Notes: generated from the sequence alone by a model not told the origin. A stretch of 64,000 nt of DNA from VRUE01 sp963753585 (GCA_963753585.1 CAVWCU010000001.1:620001-684000), one strand, 5' to 3'. Shown: positions 8,013-16,015, counted from the first letter of the stretch. Translations and numbers: made by a program.

Positions 8013-9172
8013 CCTCTCCTGCCCTCCAGGGCACGGGAGACGAAGGCATCGGCGGCGCCGAGCCACGCCGTGGAGTCGAGCCCGGGGACGCCGCTCGCCG
8101 CGAGGTTGACCTGCATCCGCTCGGTGTGAACCTCGAGGCCGCCGAGAACGTCCGCCATCGTCGCCGCGACCCCGCCGGTCAGCGCCAGTGCATCGCGAAG
8201 TGCCGCCCACTCGCCATGCCAGGCGCCAGTCGCCGCGCGCTCGTGCTCTTGCAGCATCGAGCCGGTCAGCAGGGCGGCGGCCGCGTGCACCCGCCGCACT
8301 CCGGCGAGTGCCAGCACGCTGCCGATCGGGTTGCGCTTGTGCGGCAGCGAGGAGGACCCGCCGCGACCCTCCTCATGTGGCTCGGCGACCTCGCCGACCT
8401 CCGCCTGGGAGAGCAGGACGACGTCGAGCGCCGGCTTGCCGACCGCACCGGCGGCCTCGTCGAGCGCGCCGCCGAGGGCGTGAACGGGGCCGCGCAGGGT
8501 GTGCCACGGCAGCACCGGCTCGCGAAGGCCGAGCTTCTGCGCGAGCGTCGCGGCAACCGCAGGGCCGTCCCCGCCGAGCGCGGCGAGCGTGCCGGCGGGG
8601 CCGCCGAGCTGGACGGCGAGCCGCCGCTCGGCCACGTCGCGCAGGCGCTCGCGGGCGTCGTCGATCCCGAGCGCCCAGCGAGCGGCGACGAGGCCGAAGG
8701 TCGTCGGAAGGGCTGGCTGCAGCAGGGTGCGGGCGAGCATCGGCGTCGCGCGGTGCCGCTCGGCCAGGGCCGCACACGCATCGGCCGCTGCCACCAGGTC
8801 CGGCTCGATGCGGTCGAGCGCTCGCCGCGCGATGAGCATCGCGGCGGTGTCGAGGGCGTCCTGGCTGGTGGCGCCGTGGTGGACCCAGTCCGCCGTCTCC
8901 TCACCGGCGGCGGCGCGCAGCGCACGCACGAGCGGCTCGACCGGGGTGCCGGTGAGGGCGGCTTCGCGGCCGAGCGTGGCGGGGTCCAGGTGCGAGGCGT
9001 CGGCGGCCCGGGCGATCGCCGTCGCCACGGAGTGGGGAATCAGGCCGTGCTCGGCCTGCGCCGCCGCGAGTCCCGTCTCGAACTCGAGCATCGCCCGCAC
9101 CCAGGCGTCGTCGTCGAGGGCCCGTGCGAGGGCGTCGGGCACGAGGCTCGCGTCGAACAGCTCGTCAGGCAT
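8009..9172 (-). CDS. pcaB: 3-carboxy-cis,cis-muconate cycloisomerase
   Basis: A 387-residue member of the fumarase/aspartase superfamily, which cyclises 3-carboxymuconate to 4-carboxymuconolactone after protocatechuate ring cleavage. The superfamily signature is GSSSLPHKRNP at about residue 275, and an earlier HHGATSQDALDTA contributes the active-site histidine and SQD triad. The C-terminal lyase domain is complete. It overlaps pcaL by four bases. A 156-base palindromic repeat element lies between it and pcaG upstream, so pcaBL could be transcribed separately from pcaHG or attenuated by that structure. Confidence 0.93.
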   Translation of the reverse strand: MPDELFDASLVPDALARALDDDAWVRAMLEFETGLAAAQAEHGLIPHSVATAIARAADASHLDPATLGREAALTGTPVEPLVRALRAAAGEETADWVHHGATSQDALDTAAMLIARRALDRIEPDLVAAADACAALAERHRATPMLARTLLQPALPTTFGLVAARWALGIDDARERLRDVAERRLAVQLGGPAGTLAALGGDGPAVAATLAQKLGLREPVLPWHTLRGPVHALGGALDEAAGAVGKPALDVVLLSQAEVGEVAEPHEEGRGGSSSLPHKRNPIGSVLALAGVRRVHAAAALLTGSMLQEHERAATGAWHGEWAALRDALALTGGVAATMADVLGGLEVHTERMQVNLAASGVPGLDSTAWLGAADAFVSRALEGRRG

Positions 9173-9173
9173 C

Positions 9174-9338
9174 AGATGGTTGACCCCCCGGCCACGTGCG
9201 ACTGGGGGCGGGCGTGGCCAAGCAGATCAAGGACGCAGGGTGCAGCCTTTGGTGGAGCCAAAGGCAAGCCCGAGGACGCAGAGATGCGCAGCGCCATGCG
9301 CGTCATCCAGGCGTGCGGGGTCGTGGGGTCAACCATCT
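9174..9338 (+). repeat. Palindromic repeat element, family C copy 1
   Basis: This element fills the gap between pcaB and pcaG. The 14-base arms at 9174-9187 and 9325-9338 are perfect inverted copies (AGATGGTTGACCCC and its complement); the outer one includes the pcaG stop. Inside are a 7-bp hairpin (GGCCACG/CGTGGCC), a 24-base block shared exactly with 42444-42467 (it begins GCCAAGCAGATC), an 8-bp hairpin (GCCTTTGG/CCAAAGGC) and a CGAGGACGCAGAGATGCGC block also found in copies 2 and 3. The inner blocks are conserved between copies while the outer arms differ. Function unknown; it could be a structured RNA or attenuator, or a palindromic mobile element. Confidence 0.75.
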
Positions 9339-9817
9339 AGGAAGGCCGTCTCGCCGTCGCCCTGCAGGGTGATGTCAAAGCGCAGCCAGGGCCCCTCGGG
9401 TTGGGCGACGAGCGTATCGGCGCCGTCGAGTCCGCTCAGCAGCGGATCACGCGCGTTGGCCTCGGGCTCGTCCGGGAAGTAGATGCGGGTGACCAGCCGG
9501 GAGAGCAGGCCGCGGGCGAAAACCGAGACGGCGACGTGCGGCGCCTGCATCCCTCCGTCGGCGCCCGGAACAGGCTCCGGCTTGACCGTCACGAAGCTGA
9601 AGTTCCCCTCCGCCGAGGTGGCGGCGCGGGCGCAGCCCTCGGCCTGCCACAGCTCGACGAGCGCATCGGCAACCGGCTCGCCGGCGCCGTCGCGAACGAC
9701 CCCGACGATGCCGACCGCGTCCGCACGCGCTGGGTCGACTACGTCTCCGTGTGCGCTGTCGCCGAGGCCGATCGTGAAGAACGGGCCGACGGTCTGGGAC
9801 GGAGTGCCGGTGGTCAT
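9329..9817 (-). CDS. pcaG: Protocatechuate 3,4-dioxygenase alpha subunit
   Basis: A 162-residue alpha subunit of the intradiol dioxygenase that opens protocatechuate to 3-carboxymuconate; it pairs with PcaH. TPSQTVGPFFTIGL at the N-terminus is the typical alpha-subunit entry, followed by VADALVELWQAEG and VSVFARGLLSRLVTRIYFPDE. The alpha chain does not hold the iron. It looks shorter than usual: between WQAEG and FSFVTVKP the segment that normally carries the GRY...PNF...GR region is nearly missing. ATG 9817 was chosen; it lies five bases after the pcaH stop. Its stop codon is inside the arm of the repeat element that follows. Confidence 0.9.
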   Translation of the reverse strand: MTTGTPSQTVGPFFTIGLGDSAHGDVVDPARADAVGIVGVVRDGAGEPVADALVELWQAEGCARAATSAEGNFSFVTVKPEPVPGADGGMQAPHVAVSVFARGLLSRLVTRIYFPDEPEANARDPLLSGLDGADTLVAQPEGPWLRFDITLQGDGETAFLDG

Positions 9818-9822
9818 CCGAG

Positions 9823-10479
9823 TCAGTCTCCCATCGGCGTCGCCGTGCGACCGCGCAGCACGATGTCGAAGCGGTAGCCGAGCGCCCAGGCGGGCTCGGT
9901 CGTCTCGGGGTCGAACGCGGCGATCAAGCGCCGGCGCGCCGCCGCGTCGGGGACGGCGTTGAAGATCGGGTCCCACTCGAGCAGCGGATCGCCAGGGAAG
10001 TACATCTGCGTGACCAGCCGCTGGGCGAACGCCCGCCCGAAGACCGAGAAGTGGATGTGGGCCGGCCGCCAGGCGTTGTCGTGGTTGTCCCAGGGGTAGG
10101 CGCCGGGCTTGATCGTGGTGAAGCGATAGCGCCCCTCGGCGTCGGTGAGGCAGCGTCCGGCGCCGCTGAAGTTCGGGTCCAGCGGCGCCGGGTGCCGGTC
10201 GCCGGCGTGGGTGTAGCGGCCGGCGGCGTTGGCCTGCCATACCTCGATCAGGGTGTCGGGCAGCGGGCGCCTGTCCGTGTCGAGCACGCGCCCGGCGACG
10301 ACGATACGCTCGCCGAGCGGCTCGCCGCTGTGCCCGTGGGTGAGATCGGCGTCGCCTGGGAGGACGCGGTCATGCCCGTAGACCGGGCCGTCCAGCTCGA
10401 CCAGCGTCGCCGGCGCGATCGTGAGCCCCCGTCGAGGCAGGCGGAGCTCGCTGCTGCGGTAGGGGAGGGGCTCACCCAT
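9823..10479 (-). CDS. pcaH: Protocatechuate 3,4-dioxygenase beta subunit
   Basis: A 218-residue iron-binding subunit of protocatechuate 3,4-dioxygenase. The Fe(III) ligands of the family are visible: Tyr in GRYTHAGD, Tyr in PGAYPWDNH, and two His in RPAHIHFSVFG. LIEVWQANAAGRY and DPNFSGAGRCLTDAEGRYRF are textbook intradiol dioxygenase segments. Start ATG 10479 overlaps the end of the class II aldolase-type gene by eight bases; an alternative start 33 bases upstream would add a basic stretch with no ribosome site. Position directly after the putative decarboxylase gene fits a flow from a dihydroxy-diacid to protocatechuate to ring cleavage. Confidence 0.95.
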   Translation of the reverse strand: MGEPLPYRSSELRLPRRGLTIAPATLVELDGPVYGHDRVLPGDADLTHGHSGEPLGERIVVAGRVLDTDRRPLPDTLIEVWQANAAGRYTHAGDRHPAPLDPNFSGAGRCLTDAEGRYRFTTIKPGAYPWDNHDNAWRPAHIHFSVFGRAFAQRLVTQMYFPGDPLLEWDPIFNAVPDAAARRRLIAAFDPETTEPAWALGYRFDIVLRGRTATPMGD

Positions 10480-11197
10480 CGCCTGCCTCCGCGACGAGCG
10501 CCCGCCAGGCAAGGTCGTGATTGAAGGACGAGCCGAGGTCGGGCAGGGCGGCGAGCTCGGCCCCGGTCAGATCGGGAGGTGTGGCCCCGAGACGCGCCAG
10601 CTCCACCGTCACCGAGAGCAGCGTCTCGAGGTTGACGGCGAGTACCGTCGCCTCCTCGACCGTCGCCGCGGCGACGGCGATGCCGTGCCCGCGGATAACG
10701 CACACGGGACGCCCCTCCATTGCCGCCACCAGCTCCAGCGCGAGCTCGCGAGTGTCGATCAGCGAGGCGTTGTCGAAGGTCGGCACGCCGTCGAGCGCCA
10801 GGCGCAGCGCCGGGATGTCGTAGGCGCCGAAGACGGGCCGCGGCGTCAGCCCGGCGAGGCCGGCGAGCAGCGCCGCGGGCGGGTGAGCGTGGACCACCGC
10901 CCCGACCTCCGCTCGTGCGTGCATCAGCTCGGCGTGGATCGGCAGCTCGTTGGGCAGGGAGTAGCCGTCGGGCAGGTCGACCCCTCGCCCGTCGAAGCCC
11001 ACTCGCCACACGTCTTCGGCTTTTGTCCACGCCAGGCCGCGCTCCGCCGCTCCGCGGCAGCGGACGACGAGCTCGTCGTCGGCGACGCGCGCCGAGACGT
11101 GCCCGAGGACGCCGTCGACCAGGCCGCGCCGGGCCAGCACCCGGCACGCCGTCGCTACGGTCGCGCGCAGCTGCGGCCCGTCGGTATGCGCCGTCAT
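10472..11197 (-). CDS. Class II aldolase/adducin family protein, putative dihydroxyphthalate-type decarboxylase
   Basis: A 241-residue zinc-dependent class II aldolase/adducin fold. The metal site is VVHAHPPAALLAG plus a later RGHGIAVA histidine, and an early GHVSAR segment matches the family. Most homologues are sugar-phosphate aldolases, but in actinobacterial phthalate clusters a member of this family (PhtC) removes the 2-carboxylate from 3,4-dihydroxyphthalate to give protocatechuate. Here it is sandwiched between a dihydrodiol dehydrogenase and pcaHG, exactly where such a decarboxylase is needed. That assignment is inference from context. It overlaps both neighbours (4 and 8 bp), so translation is coupled. 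Confidence 0.78.
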   Translation of the reverse strand: MTAHTDGPQLRATVATACRVLARRGLVDGVLGHVSARVADDELVVRCRGAAERGLAWTKAEDVWRVGFDGRGVDLPDGYSLPNELPIHAELMHARAEVGAVVHAHPPAALLAGLAGLTPRPVFGAYDIPALRLALDGVPTFDNASLIDTRELALELVAAMEGRPVCVIRGHGIAVAAATVEEATVLAVNLETLLSVTVELARLGATPPDLTGAELAALPDLGSSFNHDLAWRALVAEAGDG

Positions 11198-11973
11198 CGC
11201 GCCGCCAGGCCGCCGTCGGAGCGGATGATCTCGCCGCTCACCCCACGGGCGCGGTCGCTTGCCAGGTAGACGTAGGCGCCGGCATGATCCTCGGTGCGCA
11301 GCGCGACCCCGAGTGGGGTGCGCTCGCGCAGCGCCTTCTCGCGGCCGGGGCGGTCGTCGAGGCGCTCGCCGGCTTGCCCGAGGCTCTCCATGCCGCGCAG
11401 GTCGGTGGCGACCGTTCCTCCCGGGGCGACCCCGTTGACTCGCACCTCGGGCGCCATCTCGTGGGCGAGCTGCACCACGGCCCCGCGCAAGGCGTGCTTG
11501 CTCGCTACGTACAGCGCGCCGCCGCGACCCGGGTAGTAGCTGGAGCTCGAGCAGGTGACGACGAAGTTGCCGCGGCTGCGCACGAGCTCGGGCCCGGCGG
11601 CGCGCGCGGCGTGCAGGACGGAGCCGACGTTTACCGAGAAGGCCTCCGCGAGGGCGGCGTCGAGGCGCTCGGGTGGGATCTCCGACAGTGGTGTGTAGTG
11701 GTCGAAGACCCCGACGAAGGTCGCCACGGTGTCGAGCGCCTCGAAGCGCTCGAGCGTCTCGGCCACGGCGCGCGCGTTATCCTCGGCCGAGGTCGCGTCG
11801 CCCTGCACGACGTGGACCCGGGCGCCGAGCCGCGCCAGCACCTCGCACTTCTCCCCGTCTCGCTCGAGCACCGCAACGGCGGCGCCCTCCTCGAGGTAGG
11901 CGTCGAGGACCGCCCGGCCGATCCCCGACCCGCCACCCGAGAGCAGCGCGACCTTTCCTGCGAGCAGGCTCAC
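11194..11973 (-). CDS. Short-chain dehydrogenase, probable cis-dihydrodiol dehydrogenase
   Basis: A 259-residue SDR. The NAD-binding motif is SGGGSGIGRAV near residue 13, the active site is Ser in CSSSSYYPG with YVASKHA (Tyr/Lys), and VNGVAPGGT follows. It most resembles the cis-2,3-dihydrodiol dehydrogenase group (BphB/HcaB type) that rearomatises the product of Rieske dioxygenases. GTG 11973 is the start because it overlaps the TGA of the small protein upstream (GTGA); the longer open frame is a shadow. Its place between the oxygenase subunits and the putative decarboxylase supports oxidation of a carboxylated dihydrodiol to a catechol. Confidence 0.87.
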   Translation of the reverse strand: MSLLAGKVALLSGGGSGIGRAVLDAYLEEGAAVAVLERDGEKCEVLARLGARVHVVQGDATSAEDNARAVAETLERFEALDTVATFVGVFDHYTPLSEIPPERLDAALAEAFSVNVGSVLHAARAAGPELVRSRGNFVVTCSSSSYYPGRGGALYVASKHALRGAVVQLAHEMAPEVRVNGVAPGGTVATDLRGMESLGQAGERLDDRPGREKALRERTPLGVALRTEDHAGAYVYLASDRARGVSGEIIRSDGGLAAR

Positions 11974-12200
11974 TCGGGCTCGGGCTCCGGCCCGAACGGC
12001 GTCTGCAGGAACTCGGAGAAGGTCTCGTGCGATTGCCAGGTCAGCGTCTCGAGCTCGACCGGGCAGAGGCGGATGCCGCGGCCGAGCCGCGGCGAGACGA
12101 TCTCCAGCCGCACGCCGTTGTGGGTCTGCACCTTGCGCACGGTCACCGCCGCGTACTCGTTGGCCAGCTCGACCGCGTCGCCGTCGTCGATCTTGCTCAC
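11970..12200 (-). CDS. Small conserved protein of Rieske dioxygenase operons
   Basis: A 76-residue soluble protein with no catalytic motif: ELANEYAAVTVRKVQTHNG, RLEIVSPRLGRGIRLCPVEL and LESLTWQSHETFSEFL-like ending (here LETLTWQSHETFSEFL). Proteins of this size and pattern occur beside aromatic-ring dioxygenase genes in actinobacteria, where they are sometimes labelled dihydrodiol dehydrogenase, although too small for that activity. A role in assembly or stability of the dioxygenase is possible but not shown. GTG 12200 overlaps the stop of the beta subunit (GTGA), and its own TGA overlaps the GTG of the SDR gene, so it is tightly coupled to both. Confidence 0.7.
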   Translation of the reverse strand: MSKIDDGDAVELANEYAAVTVRKVQTHNGVRLEIVSPRLGRGIRLCPVELETLTWQSHETFSEFLQTPFGPEPEPE

Positions 12201-12715
12201 AGGAACACCGCCAGGTTCTGGGTGCGCAGCACCGACTCGTCGACCGCCAGCTCCCGCCGGGCGAGCTTGAGGGCGCCGTCGACGCGGCGCAGGACGTCGC
12301 GACGGCCGGCCGAGACGAGGTCGGGCGGGGTGCGGTCGCCGCGGCTGCGGAACAGCAGCACGCTCGCGGCGACGAGGAGCTCGCCCGGCTCCTCGCCCTC
12401 CCAACCGCGGACGTTGGTGACGAAGCGGCGCGTGCGCGACGGCGGGTCCTCCGCCCAGGCGTGCTCGGTGTCGAGCCGCTCGACGCGCTTGGCCAGCGAG
12501 TAGCGGTCCTCGTCGAAGTGAGCCATGTCGACGAGCAGGCTGTCATCCAGCGAGTGCGCCGTCGTCACGCGGACGGGCATCCGGTAGACGACGTCGTCGG
12601 TGAGCATCGCCAGCCAGTCGTGGTGGCGGCGCTCGTCGAGCGCGGCGGCCTCCGCGTAGGCGAAGTCGAGGACCTCGCCGTAGGCCTCGCCGGTGTAGGA
12701 GAGCGGCGTGGGCAT
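12197..12715 (-). CDS. Aromatic ring-hydroxylating dioxygenase, beta subunit
   Basis: A 172-residue NTF2-fold small subunit of a Rieske dioxygenase. Family landmarks are EAAALDERRHHDWLAMLTDDVVYRMPVR (split here: EAAALDERRHHDWL and LTDDVVYRMPVR), followed by SRTRRFVTNV and a C-terminal REL...ESVLRTQNLAVFL. It forms the alpha3beta3 hexamer with the alpha subunit encoded one base upstream. The beta chain is structural and partly sets substrate preference. Starts at ATG 12715. No ferredoxin or ferredoxin reductase gene is found in the cluster, so electrons must come from a system elsewhere. Confidence 0.9.
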   Translation of the reverse strand: MPTPLSYTGEAYGEVLDFAYAEAAALDERRHHDWLAMLTDDVVYRMPVRVTTAHSLDDSLLVDMAHFDEDRYSLAKRVERLDTEHAWAEDPPSRTRRFVTNVRGWEGEEPGELLVAASVLLFRSRGDRTPPDLVSAGRRDVLRRVDGALKLARRELAVDESVLRTQNLAVFL

Positions 12716-12716
12716 C

Positions 12717-14117
12717 TCAGTCGAGGGTCGCCGCGCGGGCCGGCGGGCCGGCGCCGTCGGCGGGGCCCTCCTCCCGCTCCAGGTAGTCGCACCAGAGGTT
12801 CAGCAGCTGGCGCTGGTTGTGCTCTCCGAAGCCGACGAAAGCCCGGCCCGGCGCCGGCCAGCCCGACAGTGGCGGCACGATCGTCTCGCCCTCGCGCGTC
12901 AGCCCCATCCGGCCGTGCAGGTTCAGCCGCTCGGCCATCTGACCGCGCGACGTCCTCGTGATCGAGGTCCAGTTCTCGACGTCGTCCTGCTCGAACATGC
13001 CCGAGGAGCCGAAGCACATCAGGTAGGCCTTGTAGGACGCCGCCTTGAACCACTCCGGCGCGCCCCGGTCGACCGCGAACCACGAGTGCACCTCGGTCCG
13101 GGTCGAGCTGATCGGCTGCCAGAGGCGGATCGAGACGAAGGGGACGACGAGCCCGTCGGCGTTCACCTGTGGCCAGTTGTGGACGAAGCTCAGGTTGGGC
13201 ATCGCCGTCGCAGCGGAGCAGATGAAGCGCGCCTCGCCGATCAGCGCCCGGTGCTCGGCCGACCAGGCCCGTTCCATCGTGTCGATCATCTCGTCGGGGT
13301 AGCCGACGTGCGCGAGGTTGCCGCGGAAGCCCTCGTCGGGCAGCTTGTACGTCGTGCCGCCGCCGCGGCCGGCGAAGTACGACGCGCCCTCCTTGCGCTT
13401 GGCGGCCTTGGGCGCGCTGAAGAGGTCGATGTCGACGACGCTCGCGTGGGTGTGGGGCGTGTGGTAGCTGTCGCCCGAGAAGTTCTCGGCGCCGATCTTC
13501 CAGTTGGCGTCGATCACGAAGCGCTGCGGCCCGCGCACTTCGGCTCCGGCCTCGCTCTGGCCGAGGTAGATGCGGAGGAAGAAGCGGAAGTCGCCGAGGT
13601 AGTCCTCGAGGTCGGGAGCGTCCTCGTCCAGCGAGGCGAAGATCAGCCCCTCGCAGACGCCTACCCGGGGCGCCGGCAGCAGCCCGACCCCCTCGCGCGT
13701 AAGCCCCGCCTCGCCGCCGTAGGCGTCCTGGTGGAACGGCACGCCGGTCAGCTCGCCGGTGTTCTTGTAGGTCCAGGCGTGGTAGGGGCAGCGGAAGTGC
13801 GAGGTGTTGCCGAGCTCCGAGCGACAGACCTGCATGCCGCGGTGCAGGCACATGTTGAAGAGCACGCGGATCGCACCCGCCTCATCGCGGCAGACGATGA
13901 ACGAGTCGTCGACTATCCGTCGCACGACGTAGTCGCCGGGGTCGGGGATCTCGGATTCGTGCGCCAGGAACATCCAGGCGCGGGCGAAGAGCCGGCGCTT
14001 CTCGAGCTCGAACAGGTCTGGATCGCTGTAGGCCGAGGCTGGGATGGTCCCCCGGCGTACGTCGGAGATCGCCTCTTGGAGGTTCACGCAGGGCGATGGT
14101 CGCGCAGCTAGAGTCAT
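12717..14117 (-). CDS. Aromatic ring-hydroxylating dioxygenase, Rieske alpha subunit
   Basis: A 466-residue catalytic subunit. The Rieske 2Fe-2S ligands are Cys90, His92, Cys110 and His113 (CLHRG and CPYHAW). The mononuclear Fe site follows NWKIGAENFSGDSYHTPHTH, giving the two histidines, with the bridging Asp before the first. The enzyme adds both atoms of O2 to an aromatic ring to form a cis-dihydrodiol. The gene order (alpha, beta, SDR, class II aldolase, pca) favours a carboxylated aromatic such as a phthalate; this is inference. ATG 14117 has no clear ribosome site, and only 21 bases separate it from the divergent LysR gene, so the transcript may be nearly leaderless. Confidence 0.92.
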   Translation of the reverse strand: MTLAARPSPCVNLQEAISDVRRGTIPASAYSDPDLFELEKRRLFARAWMFLAHESEIPDPGDYVVRRIVDDSFIVCRDEAGAIRVLFNMCLHRGMQVCRSELGNTSHFRCPYHAWTYKNTGELTGVPFHQDAYGGEAGLTREGVGLLPAPRVGVCEGLIFASLDEDAPDLEDYLGDFRFFLRIYLGQSEAGAEVRGPQRFVIDANWKIGAENFSGDSYHTPHTHASVVDIDLFSAPKAAKRKEGASYFAGRGGGTTYKLPDEGFRGNLAHVGYPDEMIDTMERAWSAEHRALIGEARFICSAATAMPNLSFVHNWPQVNADGLVVPFVSIRLWQPISSTRTEVHSWFAVDRGAPEWFKAASYKAYLMCFGSSGMFEQDDVENWTSITRTSRGQMAERLNLHGRMGLTREGETIVPPLSGWPAPGRAFVGFGEHNQRQLLNLWCDYLEREEGPADGAGPPARAATLD

Positions 14118-14160
14118 AGTTCCAATACGTTTTTCTCGGTGATGCAACGCCAATTGGCTA
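14118..14160. promoter_or_regulatory. Divergent control region between Rieske operon and LysR gene
   Basis: Only 21 bases lie between the two start codons. The stretch is AT-richer than its surroundings and has CCAAT at 14122-14126 facing ATTGG within CCAATTGG at 14151-14158, a possible operator extending into the LysR coding region. Both promoters must overlap the opposite gene. No confident -10 or -35 is assigned. Confidence 0.3.
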
Positions 14161-15068
14161 TCGATCGACGGATCAGCCTCCACAAGCTGGAGGTGCTCTG
14201 CCTCGTCGTCGAGCTGGGTGGGGTCGGGCGTGCCGCCGAGGCCCTGTTCGTCGCTCAGCCGGTGGTCTCGGCTCACATCCGCTCCCTGGAGGAGCGGCTC
14301 GGCACGAAGCTCTTCTACCGCGAGGGGCGCCGCCTGCACCTGACCGAGTCCGGCCTGGTCGTGCACGCCTGGGCGGAGGACGTCCTCGCCCGCACGCGAG
14401 AGCTCGACCGTCACCTCGCCGGTCTCTCGGAGGGCAGCCGCGGCAGCGTCGCGCTCGGGGCGAGCATGTCGCTGGGCAGCTACCGCCTGCCACCTGTCCT
14501 CACTCGATTCCGGCGCACGCACCCCGAGGTCGAGCTGCGGCTGAGCATCGCCGACACCGAACACGCGATCGAGGACGCTCGTGCAGGTGCGCTCGACTTC
14601 GCGATCGTCGTCTCTGACGCCGACCCCGACGGCCCCGGGCTGGAGACGGAGCTGCTCGGCCACGAAGAGCTCGTCCTCATCGCGGCTCCCGACGCCGAGC
14701 CCGTCGCCGCCGAGGTTGCGCCGGCGGAGCTCGCCGGACTGCCGTTCGTCGAAGCGCCGGAGGGGATCGTGCGCCGTCGCTTCGTCGACCGCAGCCTCAA
14801 GGATCTCGGCGTCGAGGAGCGCGACGTGGTGCTCGAATTCGGTCACCCCGAGGCGATGAAGCGGGCGGTGCGCGCCGGCCTCGGCGTGAGCATGCTCTTC
14901 CGCAGCGCGGTTGCCGAGGAGCTCGAGCTGGGTTTGCTCCGCGAGGTCGCCATCGCCGGCGCCGACGTGCGGATTGAGGTCTACCTCGTTCACCGCAAGG
15001 GCAAGGAGTTCTCGCCGCCCCACCGCGAGCTGCTCGGCGAGGTCCGGGCTGCGTTCGGCGGCTCATAG
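14139..15068 (+). CDS. LysR family transcriptional regulator
   Basis: A 309-residue LysR regulator. The N-terminal winged helix-turn-helix is HKLEVLCLVVELGGVGRAAE followed by VSAHIRSLEERLGTKLFYR; the effector-binding domain of two periplasmic-binding-like lobes follows from about residue 95. It is divergent from the Rieske operon with a 21-base gap, the classic layout for a regulator that controls the adjacent catabolic operon and itself in response to a pathway intermediate. The listed start is GTG 14139, with ATG 14142 next to it equally possible; neither has a strong ribosome site. A CTCCCG/CGGGAG hairpin follows the stop. Confidence 0.9.
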   Translation: MMQRQLAIDRRISLHKLEVLCLVVELGGVGRAAEALFVAQPVVSAHIRSLEERLGTKLFYREGRRLHLTESGLVVHAWAEDVLARTRELDRHLAGLSEGSRGSVALGASMSLGSYRLPPVLTRFRRTHPEVELRLSIADTEHAIEDARAGALDFAIVVSDADPDGPGLETELLGHEELVLIAAPDAEPVAAEVAPAELAGLPFVEAPEGIVRRRFVDRSLKDLGVEERDVVLEFGHPEAMKRAVRAGLGVSMLFRSAVAEELELGLLREVAIAGADVRIEVYLVHRKGKEFSPPHRELLGEVRAAFGGS

Positions 15069-15119
15069 ACTCCCGCCGTACCGGGAGGCGATCCCACAAC
15101 CAAAGCGGAGGAGATGCAC

Positions 15120-15512
15120 ATGGAGACCAATTCCGACCCCGAGCGGCTGAACCAGGAGGGCTTCGCGGTTTTCTCAGGGCGAGCCGGCGATGGCGTGCCC
15201 GTGGTGATGCTGAACCTGCTCGCCTTCAAGCCCGACGGAGGGCAGGAGCGCTACGAGGAATACGGCGCCGCCGTCGCCCCGCTGCTGGAGAAGGTCGGCG
15301 GGCGGATCGTCTTCGTCGGCCAACCGGCCGTTGCCCTCCTCGGCGAGGGCTCGTGGGACATGGTCGCCCTGGTCGAATACCCGACGCGGCAGGCCTTCCT
15401 CGACATGATCTCCTCACCTGAGTACCAGGCGGTCGGTCACCTGCGAACCGAGGCGCTGGTCAAGGGCGAGCTGCATCCGATGGACGCCGGCGAGGTGCCG
15501 ACCGTCGCCTAG
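15120..15512 (+). CDS. DUF1330 family protein
   Basis: A 130-residue dimeric alpha-beta barrel protein of the DUF1330 type: VVMLNLLAFKPDGGQERYEEYGA (split: VVMLNLLAFKPDG, ERYEEYGAAV), then WDMVALVEYPTRQAFLDMIS and SPEYQAVGHLRTEAL. The biochemical role of the family is unknown. ATG 15120 is chosen because GGAGGAG lies six bases before it, whereas the ATG at 15114 touches that site. It lies downstream of lysR in the same direction and could be co-transcribed with it. Confidence 0.8.
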   Translation: METNSDPERLNQEGFAVFSGRAGDGVPVVMLNLLAFKPDGGQERYEEYGAAVAPLLEKVGGRIVFVGQPAVALLGEGSWDMVALVEYPTRQAFLDMISSPEYQAVGHLRTEALVKGELHPMDAGEVPTVA

Positions 15513-15571
15513 TAGGGTGCACGTGCCGGAGGGTTTCCGGCTCACCCGCATCCGCGAAGGAAGGAGCGAAG

Positions 15572-16015
15572 TTGAACGGTGAAGCGCTCGATGAGATGGG
15601 CCCGATCGACTACCTGATCGTCGAGTGGCCGGATCGCCAGCCGACCGGCGAGGCCGCTCCGCACCTGATCGACCTGGTCGAGCGCGGCCTGATTCGCATC
15701 CTCGACCTGGCCTTCATCGCCAAGGGCGAGGACGGCTCCGTCGCCGCCCTGGAGATCGCTGACCTGGGCGATGGAGTGGAGGCCTTTGCGGCATTCGAGG
15801 GCGCGTCGTCCGGTCTGCTGTCCGGCGACGACGTCACGGCTGCCGGCGAGGCTCTCGAACCGGGGACGTCGGCGGCGCTGCTGGTCTACGAGAACCGCTG
15901 GGCTGCGCCCTTTGCCGCCGCCATGCGCCGCACCGGGGCGCAGCTCGTCGCCAGCGGGCGCATCCCGATCCAAGACCTGCTTGCCGCCCTTGACGCGGCC
16001 GAAGCAGAATCCTGA
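15572..16015 (+). CDS. DUF6325 family protein
   Basis: A 147-residue protein with MGPIDYLIVEWPD near the start, RGLIRILDLAFIAKGEDGSV and EPGTSAALLVYENRWAAPFA, the pattern of small actinobacterial DUF1269/DUF6325 proteins, which are of unknown function and perhaps membrane-associated through a glycine/alanine-rich middle. TTG 15572 is the start, with AAGGAG well placed upstream. It is followed 12 bases later by the SHOCT-domain gene, a pairing seen repeatedly in actinobacteria, so the two are probably one small operon. Confidence 0.8.
   Translation: MNGEALDEMGPIDYLIVEWPDRQPTGEAAPHLIDLVERGLIRILDLAFIAKGEDGSVAALEIADLGDGVEAFAAFEGASSGLLSGDDVTAAGEALEPGTSAALLVYENRWAAPFAAAMRRTGAQLVASGRIPIQDLLAALDAAEAES

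Noticed and set aside
9174..9338. Family C element read as protein in long frames
   Set aside because: Different copies are read in different frames and give unrelated peptides, while the DNA pairing is conserved.
12708..14111. 467-codon plus-strand open frame opposite the Rieske alpha subunit
   Set aside because: Antisense to a gene with clear Rieske ligands; composition only reflects third-position GC.
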